From contig JAPLKJ010000296.1 of the NCBI GenBank assembly GCA_026388125.1, positions 1 through 33,649 on the forward strand: a stretch of 33,649 nucleotides of DNA, in the 5' to 3' direction. This DNA is from Elusimicrobiota bacterium (GTDB lineage: Bacteria; Elusimicrobiota; Elusimicrobia; Elusimicrobiales; UBA9959). A program made the position numbers and the translations under genes. Under the pieces are notes generated by a model. The model was not told the DNA's origin. It saw only the letters and a list, made by a program, of their open reading frames with translations, and searched no databases. Below, piece after piece: positions 16,397-26,802 of the stretch. How positions within the stretch are numbered: the first letter of the stretch is position 1; each line of letters opens with the position of its first letter.

Positions 16397-17470
16397 ATGA
16401 ACAAGCTACTGCTCCCGGCCCTGCTGCTTTTCTGTGCGTGCGCGCAGGCCTCCGCCGAAGCCACCTCCAAGCTCAAGGTGGATATTTACGGCTTCGTCAA
16501 AACCGATATCAGCTATTCCGACCACGGCACCGGCACCAACGAGTACCGCACCTACGCCGCCGGCCGCGCGGACAAAGCGTTCCGCGCTTCGGCCAGGGGC
16601 ACCCGCTTCGGCATGAACATAAGCAGCGGCGCCAGCGTGAACGGAAAGATAGAGATGGATTTCCTGGGCCTGACCGAGAGCCTGGGCGGCACGGCCGGCA
16701 CTACCGCCGATGTGCGCCTGCGCCACGCCTATGTGGCGTTCAAAACGGGCAAGACCGAGATACTGGCCGGCCAGACCTTTTACCCGATAACCGCCGACAT
16801 CCCCGAAACCTATAACGATTATTTCCTCGGCCATTCCGGGGCGCTGTGGTCCAGGGCGCCGCAGCTGCGCGCCACCTACGTCCCGGTAAGGAAACTTAAA
16901 ATTATAGCCGCCGTGGTGCGGCCCTCCGCCAAACTTACCGACGCGGAAGGCACCCGTTCCGCCCTGCCCGGCGTGCAGGGCAAGATAGAGAAAGAATTCG
17001 GCAAGGCCAGGTTCAGCGTGGCCGGCGCGGCCGGCGTCTGGAAAAGCACCTTCAGCGCGCAGACCGCGGACAGCTCGGTGCTGGTAGCGGGCTTCAATGT
17101 GCCGCTCTCGCCCTTTACCGTTTACGGCGAAGCCTGGGCAGGCCGGAACCTTTCGGATTTCCTGGGCGGTCTCGGCAATACCGGCTACGGCGCCAACGCC
17201 GTGCCCGGGAAAGGCGGCTACCTGGCGCTTAAGTTCAAGCCGAAAGATACGCTCTGGTTCAACCTGATCTACGGCGTGGACGATCCGAGGAATTCCAAAG
17301 TGCTGACCAAGGGCAAAACGAGGAACTCCACCGCCATAGCCAACGCCTCGGCACTGTTCTACGACTGCGTGGAAACGGGCGTGGAAGTTTCGGCGCTGAA
17401 CACTGAATACAAAGACCTTCAGAACAGGTCGGCCATGATCTATCAGCTGACCGTAAAGCTGCTGTTTTAA
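16397..17470 (+). CDS. outer-membrane beta-barrel/porin-like protein (DcaP-like)
   Basis: Signal peptide MNKLLLPALLLFCACAQASAEA; VDIYGFVKTDISY..., alternating beta-strand pattern, C-terminal aromatic ending VKLLF. Confidence 0.7.
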   Translation: MNKLLLPALLLFCACAQASAEATSKLKVDIYGFVKTDISYSDHGTGTNEYRTYAAGRADKAFRASARGTRFGMNISSGASVNGKIEMDFLGLTESLGGTAGTTADVRLRHAYVAFKTGKTEILAGQTFYPITADIPETYNDYFLGHSGALWSRAPQLRATYVPVRKLKIIAAVVRPSAKLTDAEGTRSALPGVQGKIEKEFGKARFSVAGAAGVWKSTFSAQTADSSVLVAGFNVPLSPFTVYGEAWAGRNLSDFLGGLGNTGYGANAVPGKGGYLALKFKPKDTLWFNLIYGVDDPRNSKVLTKGKTRNSTAIANASALFYDCVETGVEVSALNTEYKDLQNRSAMIYQLTVKLLF

Positions 17471-17520
17471 CCCCCGGCCTCCCAAATGGTAGCGGGGTAT
17501 TTGATATAATTTACAGGTAC

Positions 17521-17596
17521 GGCCCCTTCGTCTAGCGGTTAGGACGCTGCCCTCTCAAGGCAGAGATCACGGGTTCGAATCCCGTAGGGGCCGCCA
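17521..17596 (+). tRNA. tRNA-Glu (anticodon CUC), CCA encoded
   Basis: GGCCCCT/AGGGGCC acceptor, CTGCC-CTCTCAA-GGCAG anticodon arm, CGGG-GTTCGAATCCCG T-arm. Confidence 0.95.
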
Positions 17597-17619
17597 AAAT
17601 TCACCGGCGGCATAAAAAG

Positions 17620-17656
17620 AAAGCCGGTTCCCCAAAGGAACCGGTTTTTTCTTTTT
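17620..17656. terminator. bidirectional terminator between tRNA-Glu and valS (CCGGTTCC-CCAAA-GGAACCGG + TTTTTT)
   Basis: 8-bp perfect stem with T-tract on + and A/T-rich tract on -. Confidence 0.8.
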
Positions 17657-17670
17657 ACTGCCCTTAGCTT

Positions 17671-20301
17671 TTACGCGGCGCCCAGCTCCACGGTTACCGA
17701 CGGGTCTTTATCGTCGGAACCGGTTCCCTCTATGGCCAGCCCGGCGCGGTCCACGCAGCCGGCCAGCAGCAGGTCCTCGAGGGCCAGCTTCAGCGCGGCG
17801 GCCTGCGCCGGGCCGCACTGCACGGCCAGTTTCGCCACCGGCCATTTCACGCTGCGCTTCTCGGCGGCTTTCTTGGTGCGCACGGCTTCCAGCACTTTGC
17901 GCGTGACGGCCAGCACCTTCAGGTCGCCCGGCGCGCAAGGCATTTCCGCGGCCGCAGGCCACGGGGCTTTATGCACGGAGGGCTGGCCAAGGCTTGCGGC
18001 GAACGACCAGCCCCACACTTCCTCGGTGATGAAAGGCAGGAACGGCGCGAACAGGCGCAGGAACACGCCCAGCGTCCACTCCAGCGCCGCGCAGGCAGAG
18101 CGCGCGGCCGCGGGCGTGCCGGAATAGGCGCGGTTCTTCACCAGCTCCAGGTAATTGTCGCAGAAGTCCCAGAACGCGGTCTCAGTGTAAAGCAGCATGG
18201 CCGCGTAATCGTAATTGGCGAAATCCTCGCGGGAAGCTTCCGCCAGCGCCTTCATGTGCTCCATCCAGGCTTTATCCAAAGGCTCGGTGATGTCGGCGGC
18301 GTTCAGATGCGCGCCGGCCGCGGCGGGGCTACCAAGCTGCATCATGGTGAACTTGGAGGCGTTGAAGAGCTTGGTGGCCAGGCGCATGCCCACCTTGAAC
18401 ACGCTCTCGTCGTACACGGTGTCCTGGCCGAGCTTCGCCTTGCCGGCCCAGTAGCGCAGCGCGTCGGCGGAGTAGGTCTTGAGCAGGTCGTCGGGCGAGA
18501 CCGTCTTGCCCTTGGATTTGCTCATCTTGCCCTTGTCGGGGCTCACCACCCAGCCGCTGATGGCGGCGTTGTACCAGGGCACGGAATTTTCGTGCATCCA
18601 GGCTTTGGTGATGGTGTAGAAGGCCCAGGTGCGGATGATCTCGTGCGCCTGCGGGCGCAGGTCGGCCGGGAAAAGGTTCCCGTGGCGCTGCTTGTCGTCC
18701 GCCCAATGGCTGGAGACCATCGGCGTAAGGGAAGACGTGGCCCAGGTGTCCATCACGTCATTGTCGCCGGTGAAACCGCCCGGCTTGTGGCGCTGCTCCT
18801 CGGTATACCCGGGAGGGCAGTCGGTCTGAGGGTCCAGCGGCAGGCTTTCCGGCGCCGCCACTATGGGCTTGGCGAACTCGGTGTTCCCTTCAGCGTCCAC
18901 CGGGTACCACACGGGGAACGGCACGCCGAAGTACCGCTGGCGGCTGATGCACCAGTCCTGGTTGAGGCCCGCCACCCACTGCTCATAGCGCTTGAACATG
19001 TACTCAGGATGCCAGGCCACTTTTCTGCCCTGCTCCAGCAGCGCCGGCTTGTTGGCGAGGATCTTTATGTACCACTGGCGGGCCGGCACGAATTCCAGCG
19101 GCATGTCGCCTTTCTCGTAATATTTCACGGCCTGCTGAATGGGCCTGGGCTCGCCTACCAGCGCGCCGGCTTCTTTCAGCAGCGCGGCGGTCCTGGTGCG
19201 GGCCTGCTTGGCGTACAGGCCCGCCAACTGGGCGTAGACGGCGTTGGCGGCGGCGGGGTCGGCGCTGTCGAACACCGGCCCTCCGAACTCGGCCGGGGCC
19301 AGCCGGCCGTCGCGGCCTATTATCTGGCGCATGGGCAGCCGCTCCTTGCGCCAGAATTCCACGTCGGCGATGTCGCCGAACGTGCAGATCATCATGATGC
19401 CGGTGCCCTTTTCGGGATCGGCGTGGTAGGAAGGCATTATGGGCACGCGCGCGCCGAACAGCGGCGTTACGGCCCGATGGCCGAACAGCGGCTTGAAGCG
19501 TTCGTCGTCCGGGTGGGCCACTACGGCTATGCAGGCCGCCAGCAGCTCCGGGCGCGTGGTGGCTATCACGAACTCCCCGCCGCCCTCCACGCCGAACTTG
19601 ATGTCATGGAAAAGGCCCGAGACCTCGCGGTCCTCGGATTCGGCCTGCGCCACGGCGGTCTTGAAAGTGGTATCCCACAGCGTGGGCGCCTCGGCGCTGT
19701 AAACGTGGCCTTTGTTGAACAGGTCCAGGAAAGACAGTTGTGAGGTCTTGCGGCAATGCTCGCCCACGGTGGAATAGGTCTGCCGCCAGTCCACGGACAG
19801 GCCGAAGCGGCGCCACAGCGCCTCGTACTTCTTTTCGTCCACCGCCGTTTGCTGCTCGCAGAGCTCCAGGAAATTGCGGAGCGAGACGTGCTCGTAATCC
19901 TTAAGGTCCTTCTTGGCGCCGGAAGACTTGAAATCCGGCTTGTAATGCAGCGCGGGGTCGCAGCGCACGCCGAACAGGTTCTGCACGCGGCGCTCCGTCG
20001 GGAGGCCGTTGTCGTCCCAGCCCATGGGATAAAAAATGTTCTTGCCCAGCATCCGCTGGTAGCGCACCAGGATGTCGGTCTGCACGTAGCTGAAAACGTG
20101 GCCTATATGGAGTTCGCCCGAAACGGTGGGCGGCGGGGTGTCCACTACGAAGGTGTCTTTGCGGGGCCGGGCCGCGTCGTAATGATAGAGCTTTTCCTGC
20201 TCCCACTTTCCGCACCAGGCCGGTTCCACCTCGGCGGGCAGGTAGTTGGCGGGGAAGGCGGCAGCGGCGGCGGGTTTTTCCAGTGAAGCGTTATTTTCCA
20301 T
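17671..20301 (-). CDS. valS: valine--tRNA ligase
   Basis: 876 aa; PPPTVSGELHIGHVFSYVQTD (HIGH), KMSKSKGKTVSPDDLL (KMSKS). Confidence 0.95.
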   Translation of the reverse strand: MENNASLEKPAAAAAFPANYLPAEVEPAWCGKWEQEKLYHYDAARPRKDTFVVDTPPPTVSGELHIGHVFSYVQTDILVRYQRMLGKNIFYPMGWDDNGLPTERRVQNLFGVRCDPALHYKPDFKSSGAKKDLKDYEHVSLRNFLELCEQQTAVDEKKYEALWRRFGLSVDWRQTYSTVGEHCRKTSQLSFLDLFNKGHVYSAEAPTLWDTTFKTAVAQAESEDREVSGLFHDIKFGVEGGGEFVIATTRPELLAACIAVVAHPDDERFKPLFGHRAVTPLFGARVPIMPSYHADPEKGTGIMMICTFGDIADVEFWRKERLPMRQIIGRDGRLAPAEFGGPVFDSADPAAANAVYAQLAGLYAKQARTRTAALLKEAGALVGEPRPIQQAVKYYEKGDMPLEFVPARQWYIKILANKPALLEQGRKVAWHPEYMFKRYEQWVAGLNQDWCISRQRYFGVPFPVWYPVDAEGNTEFAKPIVAAPESLPLDPQTDCPPGYTEEQRHKPGGFTGDNDVMDTWATSSLTPMVSSHWADDKQRHGNLFPADLRPQAHEIIRTWAFYTITKAWMHENSVPWYNAAISGWVVSPDKGKMSKSKGKTVSPDDLLKTYSADALRYWAGKAKLGQDTVYDESVFKVGMRLATKLFNASKFTMMQLGSPAAAGAHLNAADITEPLDKAWMEHMKALAEASREDFANYDYAAMLLYTETAFWDFCDNYLELVKNRAYSGTPAAARSACAALEWTLGVFLRLFAPFLPFITEEVWGWSFAASLGQPSVHKAPWPAAAEMPCAPGDLKVLAVTRKVLEAVRTKKAAEKRSVKWPVAKLAVQCGPAQAAALKLALEDLLLAGCVDRAGLAIEGTGSDDKDPSVTVELGAA

Positions 20302-20421
20302 ATAAGGTTATTTTAGCTGTTTTCCCACAGGCGCACAAAGCGCGCGCCGCTATAAGGCCGCGCCTAAAATTGTTATAATTCATTCTGGTTTTTACGCCTT
20401 CCGCGGCTTTAAGGATATAAC

Positions 20422-21495
20422 ATGGAAATCGGCATTGTAGGTCTGCCCAACGTGGGAAAGTCGACGCTGTTCAACGCGCTCACCCGCGCCGGCGCGGCCT
20501 CCTCCAACTACCCCTTTACCACCATCGACCCCAACGTGGGCGTGGTGCCGGTGCCGGACAAACGCCTGGACGCGCTGTTCGACCTGTTCAAACCCCCGAA
20601 GAAAGTGGCTTCCTATATAAAGTTCGTCGACATCGCCGGCCTGATGAAAGGCGCCTCCAAGGGCGAGGGCCTGGGCAACAAGTTCCTGGCCAACATCCGC
20701 GAGGTGGACGCCATAGTGCAGGTGGTGCGCGTGTTCAAGGACCCGGACGTGGTGCATGTGCTGGGCGAAGTGGACCCCATACGCGACATCGAGGTGATAG
20801 AGACCGAGCTGATGCTGGCCGACCTGGAAACCGTGGACAAGGCGCTGGAGAAGAACCAGCGCGACCTGAAAGCCAGGACCAAGGACGCAGAAGAGAAGAA
20901 AGTGCGGCTCGAGAAGCTCAAGGCGCTGCTGGCCGACGGCAAGCCCGCCCGCGACGCCGGCTATACCATTGAGGAAGTGCGCGACTTCAACCTGCTTACC
21001 GTGAAACCCGCTTTTTTCGTGGCCAACACTTCGGAACAGCCCGACCAGGCGGTACTGGGGAAACTGCGCGACTTCATAAAGGCCCGCGGCGCCATCCTGG
21101 TGGAGATCTCCGCCAAGATAGAGTCCGAGATCGTCGAGCTGCCCGACGAGGAGAAAGCCGTATTTTTAAAGGACCTCGGCGAGGACTATACCGGCCTCGA
21201 GAAGATGGCGCTGGCCGGCTACCGGCTGCTGGACCTCATCAGCTTCTTCACCGCCGGCTCGGAGGACGAGGTGCGCGCCTGGAGCCTGAAGCGCGGCCTG
21301 AAGGCCCCGCAGGCCGCGGGCCGCATCCACACGGATTTCGAGAAAGGCTTCATCCGCGCCGAGGTCTATTCCTTCGACGACATCATGAAGTACAAAGAGG
21401 AGAAGGCGCTGAAGGAAAAAGGCCTGATCCGCTCCGAAGGCAAGGAATACGTGATGAAGGACGGGGACATCTGTTTCTTCAAGTTTAACGTCTAG
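20422..21495 (+). CDS. ychF: redox-regulated ATPase YchF (Obg-like GTPase family)
   Basis: [40 protein letters not shown] and C-terminal TGS-like domain. Confidence 0.97.
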   Translation: MEIGIVGLPNVGKSTLFNALTRAGAASSNYPFTTIDPNVGVVPVPDKRLDALFDLFKPPKKVASYIKFVDIAGLMKGASKGEGLGNKFLANIREVDAIVQVVRVFKDPDVVHVLGEVDPIRDIEVIETELMLADLETVDKALEKNQRDLKARTKDAEEKKVRLEKLKALLADGKPARDAGYTIEEVRDFNLLTVKPAFFVANTSEQPDQAVLGKLRDFIKARGAILVEISAKIESEIVELPDEEKAVFLKDLGEDYTGLEKMALAGYRLLDLISFFTAGSEDEVRAWSLKRGLKAPQAAGRIHTDFEKGFIRAEVYSFDDIMKYKEEKALKEKGLIRSEGKEYVMKDGDICFFKFNV

Positions 21496-21512
21496 CCGTA
21501 CCTGGCAGGCTC

Positions 21513-21559
21513 AAAGTTCCGGAACGCGCTGAGGGTTTCCCCTCCCGTTCCGGAACTTT
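21513..21559. terminator. convergent-gene hairpin AAAGTTCCGGAAC ... GTTCCGGAACTTT
   Basis: 13-bp perfect arms between convergent ychF and the deacetylase gene. Confidence 0.7.
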
Positions 21560-21569
21560 ATTTTCCGGC

Positions 21570-22475
21570 TTATGGCTTGCGCCGCCATTCCCGGATAGCG
21601 GCCGCCAGCGTGCCGGCGTGTATGCGCACCGTGTCGGCGAACTTTTTGGCGTAACCGCCGCCCAGGACCACGGCCACCGGCAGCCCGCTGCGGCGGCATT
21701 CCCCGAGAACGTAAGCGTCCCTTTTCCTTATCCCGCCTATGGTCAGCTTCAGGCCGCCCAGCAGGTCGCCTTTATAAACGTCGGCGCCGGCCACGTAGAC
21801 CGCGAAGTCGGGCCGCGCGCGCGCTATAACGTCCGGGAGATTTTCCTTAAGCGCCGCCAGGTAGCGCGCGTCGCCCGTGCCCGCAGGCAGCTCCACGTCC
21901 AGAGAGCTCTTTTCCTTTTTTTCCGGGTAAAGGCCGCGCTGGTGCATGGAGAACGTGAACACCCGCCCGTCCCGGCGGAAAATAGCGGCCGTGCCGTCGC
22001 CCTGGTGCACGTCGAGATCTATCACCAGCGCGCGCTTTATCCTCCCCTCTTTAAGAAGTTTTTTTATGGCCACGGCCATGTCGTTGAGCAGGCAGAAGCC
22101 GCCGCCGCGCCCCCTGAACGCGTGATGGGCGCCGCCGCCGCAGTTCAGGCCCACGCCGGTCTCCAGCGCGTGCCGCGCGGCCAGGATGGTGCCGCCCACG
22201 TTCATCAGATGGGCCCCGGCCACGGCCGGGGTCAGCTCGAGCTCGGCCCGGGCCGAATCCGCCGGCGTGAACGCGCAACTGAGGTTCTTGGCCGCCCAGC
22301 GCCGCGTATGCGCCAGCTCCAGGTCCCGGCGCGACGGGCGCGCGGGCTCCGTAACGTCGCGGCGCGAGATCAGCCCGGCCGCCAGCAGGCGCCGCAGGGC
22401 GGCTTCGAACTTGTCCGCACGGAACACGTGGCCCTGGTCCTTAACGGTATATTTTTTTGAAAATACGATGCGCAT
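21570..22475 (-). CDS. histone deacetylase superfamily protein
   Basis: GGGAHHAFRGRGGGFCLLNDMAVAI, IDLDVHQGDGTA, YVAGADVYKGDLLGG, GGGYA. Confidence 0.93.
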   Translation of the reverse strand: MRIVFSKKYTVKDQGHVFRADKFEAALRRLLAAGLISRRDVTEPARPSRRDLELAHTRRWAAKNLSCAFTPADSARAELELTPAVAGAHLMNVGGTILAARHALETGVGLNCGGGAHHAFRGRGGGFCLLNDMAVAIKKLLKEGRIKRALVIDLDVHQGDGTAAIFRRDGRVFTFSMHQRGLYPEKKEKSSLDVELPAGTGDARYLAALKENLPDVIARARPDFAVYVAGADVYKGDLLGGLKLTIGGIRKRDAYVLGECRRSGLPVAVVLGGGYAKKFADTVRIHAGTLAAAIREWRRKP

Positions 22476-22479
22476 CGGG

Positions 22480-24039
22480 TTAAAGGAACAGCACCGCCAG
22501 CAGGAAAGCGGCGCAGAGCATCATGCAGCCGTAAACGAAGAAATCGCCGTTGAGCACATAGAAGCTTTGCGCGGCCGCCGGGTCTATTTCCGGAGCGGCG
22601 CTGAGAACCCCCACGGCATTGAGCGCGAGCCGGGAGGTTATCCGGCCGTAGGGGTCGATGAAGGCCGAAACGCCGTTGTTGGCCGCCCGCAGCACGGGCC
22701 GGCGGGTTTCCACGGCCCGGAACACGTTCACCAGCAGGTGCTGATAGGGCGCGGCGGTGTCCAGGTACCAGCCGTCGTTGGTGATGTTCACGAACAGCTG
22801 CGCCCCGCGCGCGGCGTCGCTGCGGAACAGGAAAGGGAAAACGGATTCATAGCAGATCACGGCCGAGGTCGTGACGCCCTTTACCGTCATCAGCTGCTGC
22901 TCCGGAGCGCCCGGGTAAAATTCGCCCATGGCGGCCACGGGCCCGACGAATTTTCCCAGCAGGTCCCTGAAGGGCACATATTCCCCGAACGGCACCAGCA
23001 CCCGCTTGTGATAATCCGCCGCCTGCGCGCCCGCCGGGTCTATAAGGAAAGCCGCCACGCGGCGGCCGTCGCCGCGGGAGACCGAACCCACCAGGTTGTA
23101 AGCCTTCCCCTCCCTGGCCAGCCGGGACACCCAGCCGCCCCAGCGCTTCTCCTCTATCCAGCCCGGCAGCGCGTTCTCCGGCCAGACCACCAGGTCGGAG
23201 CCGGCGGCGCTTTTCACCAGCCCCTCTATGCGGGCCTCTATCTCCGAGGCGCGGGCGGGCTCCCATTTGTCGTAAAGAGCTATGGAGGGCTGGAGCAGCG
23301 CGGCCTTAAGCGCCACCGCGCCGGCCGGCGCCTGTATTTTTTTCAGCACGCCGGCGCCGTACAGCCCCAGCCCGCCGATCACCAGCGCCGCCGGCGCCAG
23401 GCGCAGCAGCGCGCGCAGCGGGCCGACGCGCCCGAAAAGGGTTACGCCGGCCAGCGCGCCGGTGAAACAGACGGCCCAGCTCAGCCCGTAAAGGCCGGTC
23501 ACGGAAACGACCTGGATAAGACTGGTATACTGCCACTGCGTATAGGCCAGCGTGAACCAGGGGAACCAGACGCCCTTCAAATTCACCGAGACCTTGGCCC
23601 ACTCCATCACAACCCAGCCGGCCGCGAACACGTAAGGCCACGCGCCGGGTCCCGCTTTTTTAAGATAGAAGCCGAAGGCGGCCGGCAGCGCGAATTCCAC
23701 GGACAGCAGCCCTGCCAGCAGCGCCAGCCCCAGCGCGCTGACGGCCGGCTCCACGCCGCCGGCCCGCATGGTGTGATAGATCCAGTAAAGCAGCCCGAGA
23801 TAGAACAGGAACCAGGCGCCGAAGCCGCCGGCCAGGGCGGCCTTGACGCTGCGGCAGCCCAGGATGTAATAGGTCAGCGGCGCCAGGGCCAGCCAGGCCA
23901 GCCAGCCCTGGTCGAATTTAGGGTAACTGAGGATCAGGAGTACGGAGGTCAGCGCGGGCAGCAGCCGGGCCGCCGCTTTGGACCGGCCTGCGGCTGACAC
24001 GGAAGAGAAAAAAGAGCGGACCATTCCGGGAGTTATCAT
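22480..24039 (-). CDS. lnt: apolipoprotein N-acyltransferase
   Basis: N-terminal TM region plus nitrilase domain (VVWPENALPGW, YHKRVLVPFGEYVPFRD, CYESVFP). Confidence 0.93.
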   Translation of the reverse strand: MITPGMVRSFFSSVSAAGRSKAAARLLPALTSVLLILSYPKFDQGWLAWLALAPLTYYILGCRSVKAALAGGFGAWFLFYLGLLYWIYHTMRAGGVEPAVSALGLALLAGLLSVEFALPAAFGFYLKKAGPGAWPYVFAAGWVVMEWAKVSVNLKGVWFPWFTLAYTQWQYTSLIQVVSVTGLYGLSWAVCFTGALAGVTLFGRVGPLRALLRLAPAALVIGGLGLYGAGVLKKIQAPAGAVALKAALLQPSIALYDKWEPARASEIEARIEGLVKSAAGSDLVVWPENALPGWIEEKRWGGWVSRLAREGKAYNLVGSVSRGDGRRVAAFLIDPAGAQAADYHKRVLVPFGEYVPFRDLLGKFVGPVAAMGEFYPGAPEQQLMTVKGVTTSAVICYESVFPFLFRSDAARGAQLFVNITNDGWYLDTAAPYQHLLVNVFRAVETRRPVLRAANNGVSAFIDPYGRITSRLALNAVGVLSAAPEIDPAAAQSFYVLNGDFFVYGCMMLCAAFLLAVLFL

Positions 24040-24081
24040 CTTATCCGCCGCTCTCCGCCGCCAGGCGGCCGCCGCGCGCCG

Positions 24082-26703
24082 CTAGCCCGCGCCGTGGCAC
24101 TTTTTATATTTCTTACCGGAGCCGCAGGGACAGGGATCATTGCGGCCCACTTTATCGTTGACGAACTTGGAGGCCGGCGACGGCGCCGCCGCCGGGGCCG
24201 GCCTGGCCGGCGCCGCCGCCGGCGCGCCCTCTACCGCCACCGGGCGCGCAACGGGGCGCGGCGGCAGCTGCACGTGGAACACGTACTCCACCATCTGGTC
24301 GCGCACGCGTCCGAGCATGGTCTCGAACAAAGCGTAGGACTCCTTCTGGTATTCTATCAGCGGGTCCTTCTGGCCGTAGGCGCGCAGGCCCACGCCCTTC
24401 TTCAGGTGGTCCAGGTCGTAAAGGTGGTTCTTCCACACGTGGTCCATGATCTGCAGCAGCAGCACGCGCTCCAGTTCGGCGAAGTTCACGTTGCGCTCGG
24501 CGAAGTCGGCCACGCGCACGTCGAAGGCCGCGTTCACGCGCTGCATGACCGCCTCTTCCAGGGCGGGCCTGATCAGCACGTGCACCTCGTCGGCGGTATA
24601 GGTTACTTCGAAACCGAAGGTCTTTTTAAGGTAGACGTTGAGCACGTCCAGCTTCCACAGCTGCGCGGCCTGCTCCGCGGGGGCGTTGATGTCCAGTTGT
24701 TCCAGCACGGACTCGTGTATCATCTTCTTCACGCGCTCGCCCACTTCGAGGCCGTCGAGGACGATATTGCGCAGCTCGTAGATGGCAAGGCGCTGCTTGT
24801 TCATCACGTTGTCGTAGTCCAGCAGCTGCTTGCGGGCGTCGAAGTTCATGCCTTCCACGCGCTTCTGGGCGCCCTCTATCTGGCGGCTGACCAGGGCGGA
24901 CTCTATCACCTCGCCCTCTTCCATGCCCAGCTTCTCCATTATCATCGAGATGCGCTCGCTGCCGAACAGGCGCATCAGCTCGTCCTCCAGCGAAACGTAG
25001 AACACCGACGAGCCGTGGTCGCCCTGGCGCGCGCAGCGGCCGCGCAGCTGGTTGTCGATGCGGCGGCTCTCGTGGCGCTCGGTGCCCATCACGTGCAGGC
25101 CGCCGGCTTCGGTAACGAACGCCTGCTCGCCCGGCTCGGCCGGGTTGCCGCCCAGCACGATGTCGGTGCCGCGGCCGGCCATGTTGGTGGCGATGGTGAC
25201 CTGGCCCTTGCGGCCGGCCTGCGAGATTATCTGCGCCTCCATCTCATGGTACTTGGCGTTCAGCACCTGGTGCGGGATGCCTTTCACGCGCAGCATGGTG
25301 GCGTACTTTTCGGATTTCTCTATGGAGCGCGTGCCCACCAGCATAGGCTGGCCCTTGCGCCAGCGCTCCTCTATCTCAGCCACCACGGCGTTGTTCTTTT
25401 CGCGCTCGGTGCGGTAGATGCGGTCCGGGGAATCTTTGCGCACCAGCGGCCGGTTGGGCTCGATCTCCACCACATCCAGGTGGTAGATCTCCCAGAACTC
25501 GTCCGCCTCCGTCATGGCGGTGCCGGTCATGCCGGACAGCTTCTTGTACAGCTTGAAATAGTTCTGGAACGTGATGGTGGCGAGGGTCTGGTTCTCCTCT
25601 TTTATCCGCATGTTCTCCTTGGCCTCTATGGCCTGGTGCAGCCCGTCGGACCAGCGGCGGCCCGGCATCAGGCGGCCGGTGAACTCGTCCACGATGACGA
25701 TCTCGCCGTCCTTCACCACGTAGGCCACGTCCAGCTTGAACAGGTGGTAGGCGCGCAGCCCCTGCGTAAGGTGATGGGCCCATTCGGAGCTGACGTCGTC
25801 GTAGATGTTGCCCACGCCCAGGATCTTCTCGGCCTTGCGCACGCCTTCCTCGGTCAGCGTGGCGGTGTGGCTCTTCTCGTCTATCACGGCGTCATAGCCC
25901 ACGCCCAGGTCCACCCCGTCGCGCTTGGCCTCGATCTCCTCTTTCTCGGTGATGAAGCGGGGCGTGAGCAGCGGGATCACGCGGTTGACCAGGTAATACT
26001 TGTCGGTGGATTCCTCGGCCGGGCCGGAGATGATCAGCGGCGTGCGGGCCTCGTCCACCAGGATGGAGTCCACTTCGTCCACCACGGAGAAGTTGCGCTC
26101 GCGCATCACGCGCTCGCCGGCGTCCATCACCATGTTGTCGCGCAGGTAGTCGAAGCCGACCTCGTTGTTGGTGATGTAGGTGATGTCGCGGTTGTACATC
26201 TCGCGGCGCTCTTCGTTCTTCATGTCGTGCTGCACGGAGCCCACGGTGAGGCCCAGGAACTCGTGCACGGGCGCCATCCAAGCGCTGTCGCGCTTGGCCA
26301 GGTCGTCGTTGACGGTGACGATATGCACGCCGTGACCGGTGAGGGCGTTGAGGTAGGCGGGCAGCGTGGAGACCAGCGTCTTGCCTTCGCCGGTGCGCAT
26401 CTCGGCGATGTTGCCGCGGTGCAGCACAATGCCGCCCGTCAGCTGCACGTCGTAATGGCGCAGCTTGATGGTGCGCTTCGAGGCCTCGCGCACGCAGGCG
26501 AAAGCTTCGGGCAGCAGGTCGTCGAGGGTTTCGCCCTTGGCGAGGCACTCTCTGAATTCCGGGGTCTTGGCTTTCAGCTCGGCGTCCGAAAGTTTTGAAA
26601 TTTCTTCCTCGAGGGCGTTTATCTGGTCGACTATCGGCTGGATAGTCTTCATGGCGCGCTCGCTCTTGGTACCGATAAAGGATTCAACGATCTTTTTAAG
26701 CAT
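24082..26703 (-). CDS. secA: preprotein translocase subunit SecA
   Basis: [40 protein letters not shown]-terminal zinc-binding [13 protein letters not shown]; start MLKKIVESF at 26703. Confidence 0.97.
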   Translation of the reverse strand: MLKKIVESFIGTKSERAMKTIQPIVDQINALEEEISKLSDAELKAKTPEFRECLAKGETLDDLLPEAFACVREASKRTIKLRHYDVQLTGGIVLHRGNIAEMRTGEGKTLVSTLPAYLNALTGHGVHIVTVNDDLAKRDSAWMAPVHEFLGLTVGSVQHDMKNEERREMYNRDITYITNNEVGFDYLRDNMVMDAGERVMRERNFSVVDEVDSILVDEARTPLIISGPAEESTDKYYLVNRVIPLLTPRFITEKEEIEAKRDGVDLGVGYDAVIDEKSHTATLTEEGVRKAEKILGVGNIYDDVSSEWAHHLTQGLRAYHLFKLDVAYVVKDGEIVIVDEFTGRLMPGRRWSDGLHQAIEAKENMRIKEENQTLATITFQNYFKLYKKLSGMTGTAMTEADEFWEIYHLDVVEIEPNRPLVRKDSPDRIYRTEREKNNAVVAEIEERWRKGQPMLVGTRSIEKSEKYATMLRVKGIPHQVLNAKYHEMEAQIISQAGRKGQVTIATNMAGRGTDIVLGGNPAEPGEQAFVTEAGGLHVMGTERHESRRIDNQLRGRCARQGDHGSSVFYVSLEDELMRLFGSERISMIMEKLGMEEGEVIESALVSRQIEGAQKRVEGMNFDARKQLLDYDNVMNKQRLAIYELRNIVLDGLEVGERVKKMIHESVLEQLDINAPAEQAAQLWKLDVLNVYLKKTFGFEVTYTADEVHVLIRPALEEAVMQRVNAAFDVRVADFAERNVNFAELERVLLLQIMDHVWKNHLYDLDHLKKGVGLRAYGQKDPLIEYQKESYALFETMLGRVRDQMVEYVFHVQLPPRPVARPVAVEGAPAAAPARPAPAAAPSPASKFVNDKVGRNDPCPCGSGKKYKKCHGAG

Positions 26704-26802
26704 AGTACCTCTATTAAACAATTTTTAAACGCGTTTATAAACAATCGGCGCTGAAAAGCGTCCCTGCCGGGGCGGCCCGAGCGCTCGTTCACCGGGAGAG
26801 AA

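Noticed and set aside
17971-19743. 590-aa plus-strand ORF antisense to valS
   Set aside because: Same GC-rich shadow-ORF effect; low-complexity composition.
24094-26598. 834-aa plus-strand ORF antisense to secA
   Set aside because: Shadow frame from GC-biased codon use; His/Val/Gly/Ala-rich composition and no recognisable domain, while secA on the minus strand is certain.
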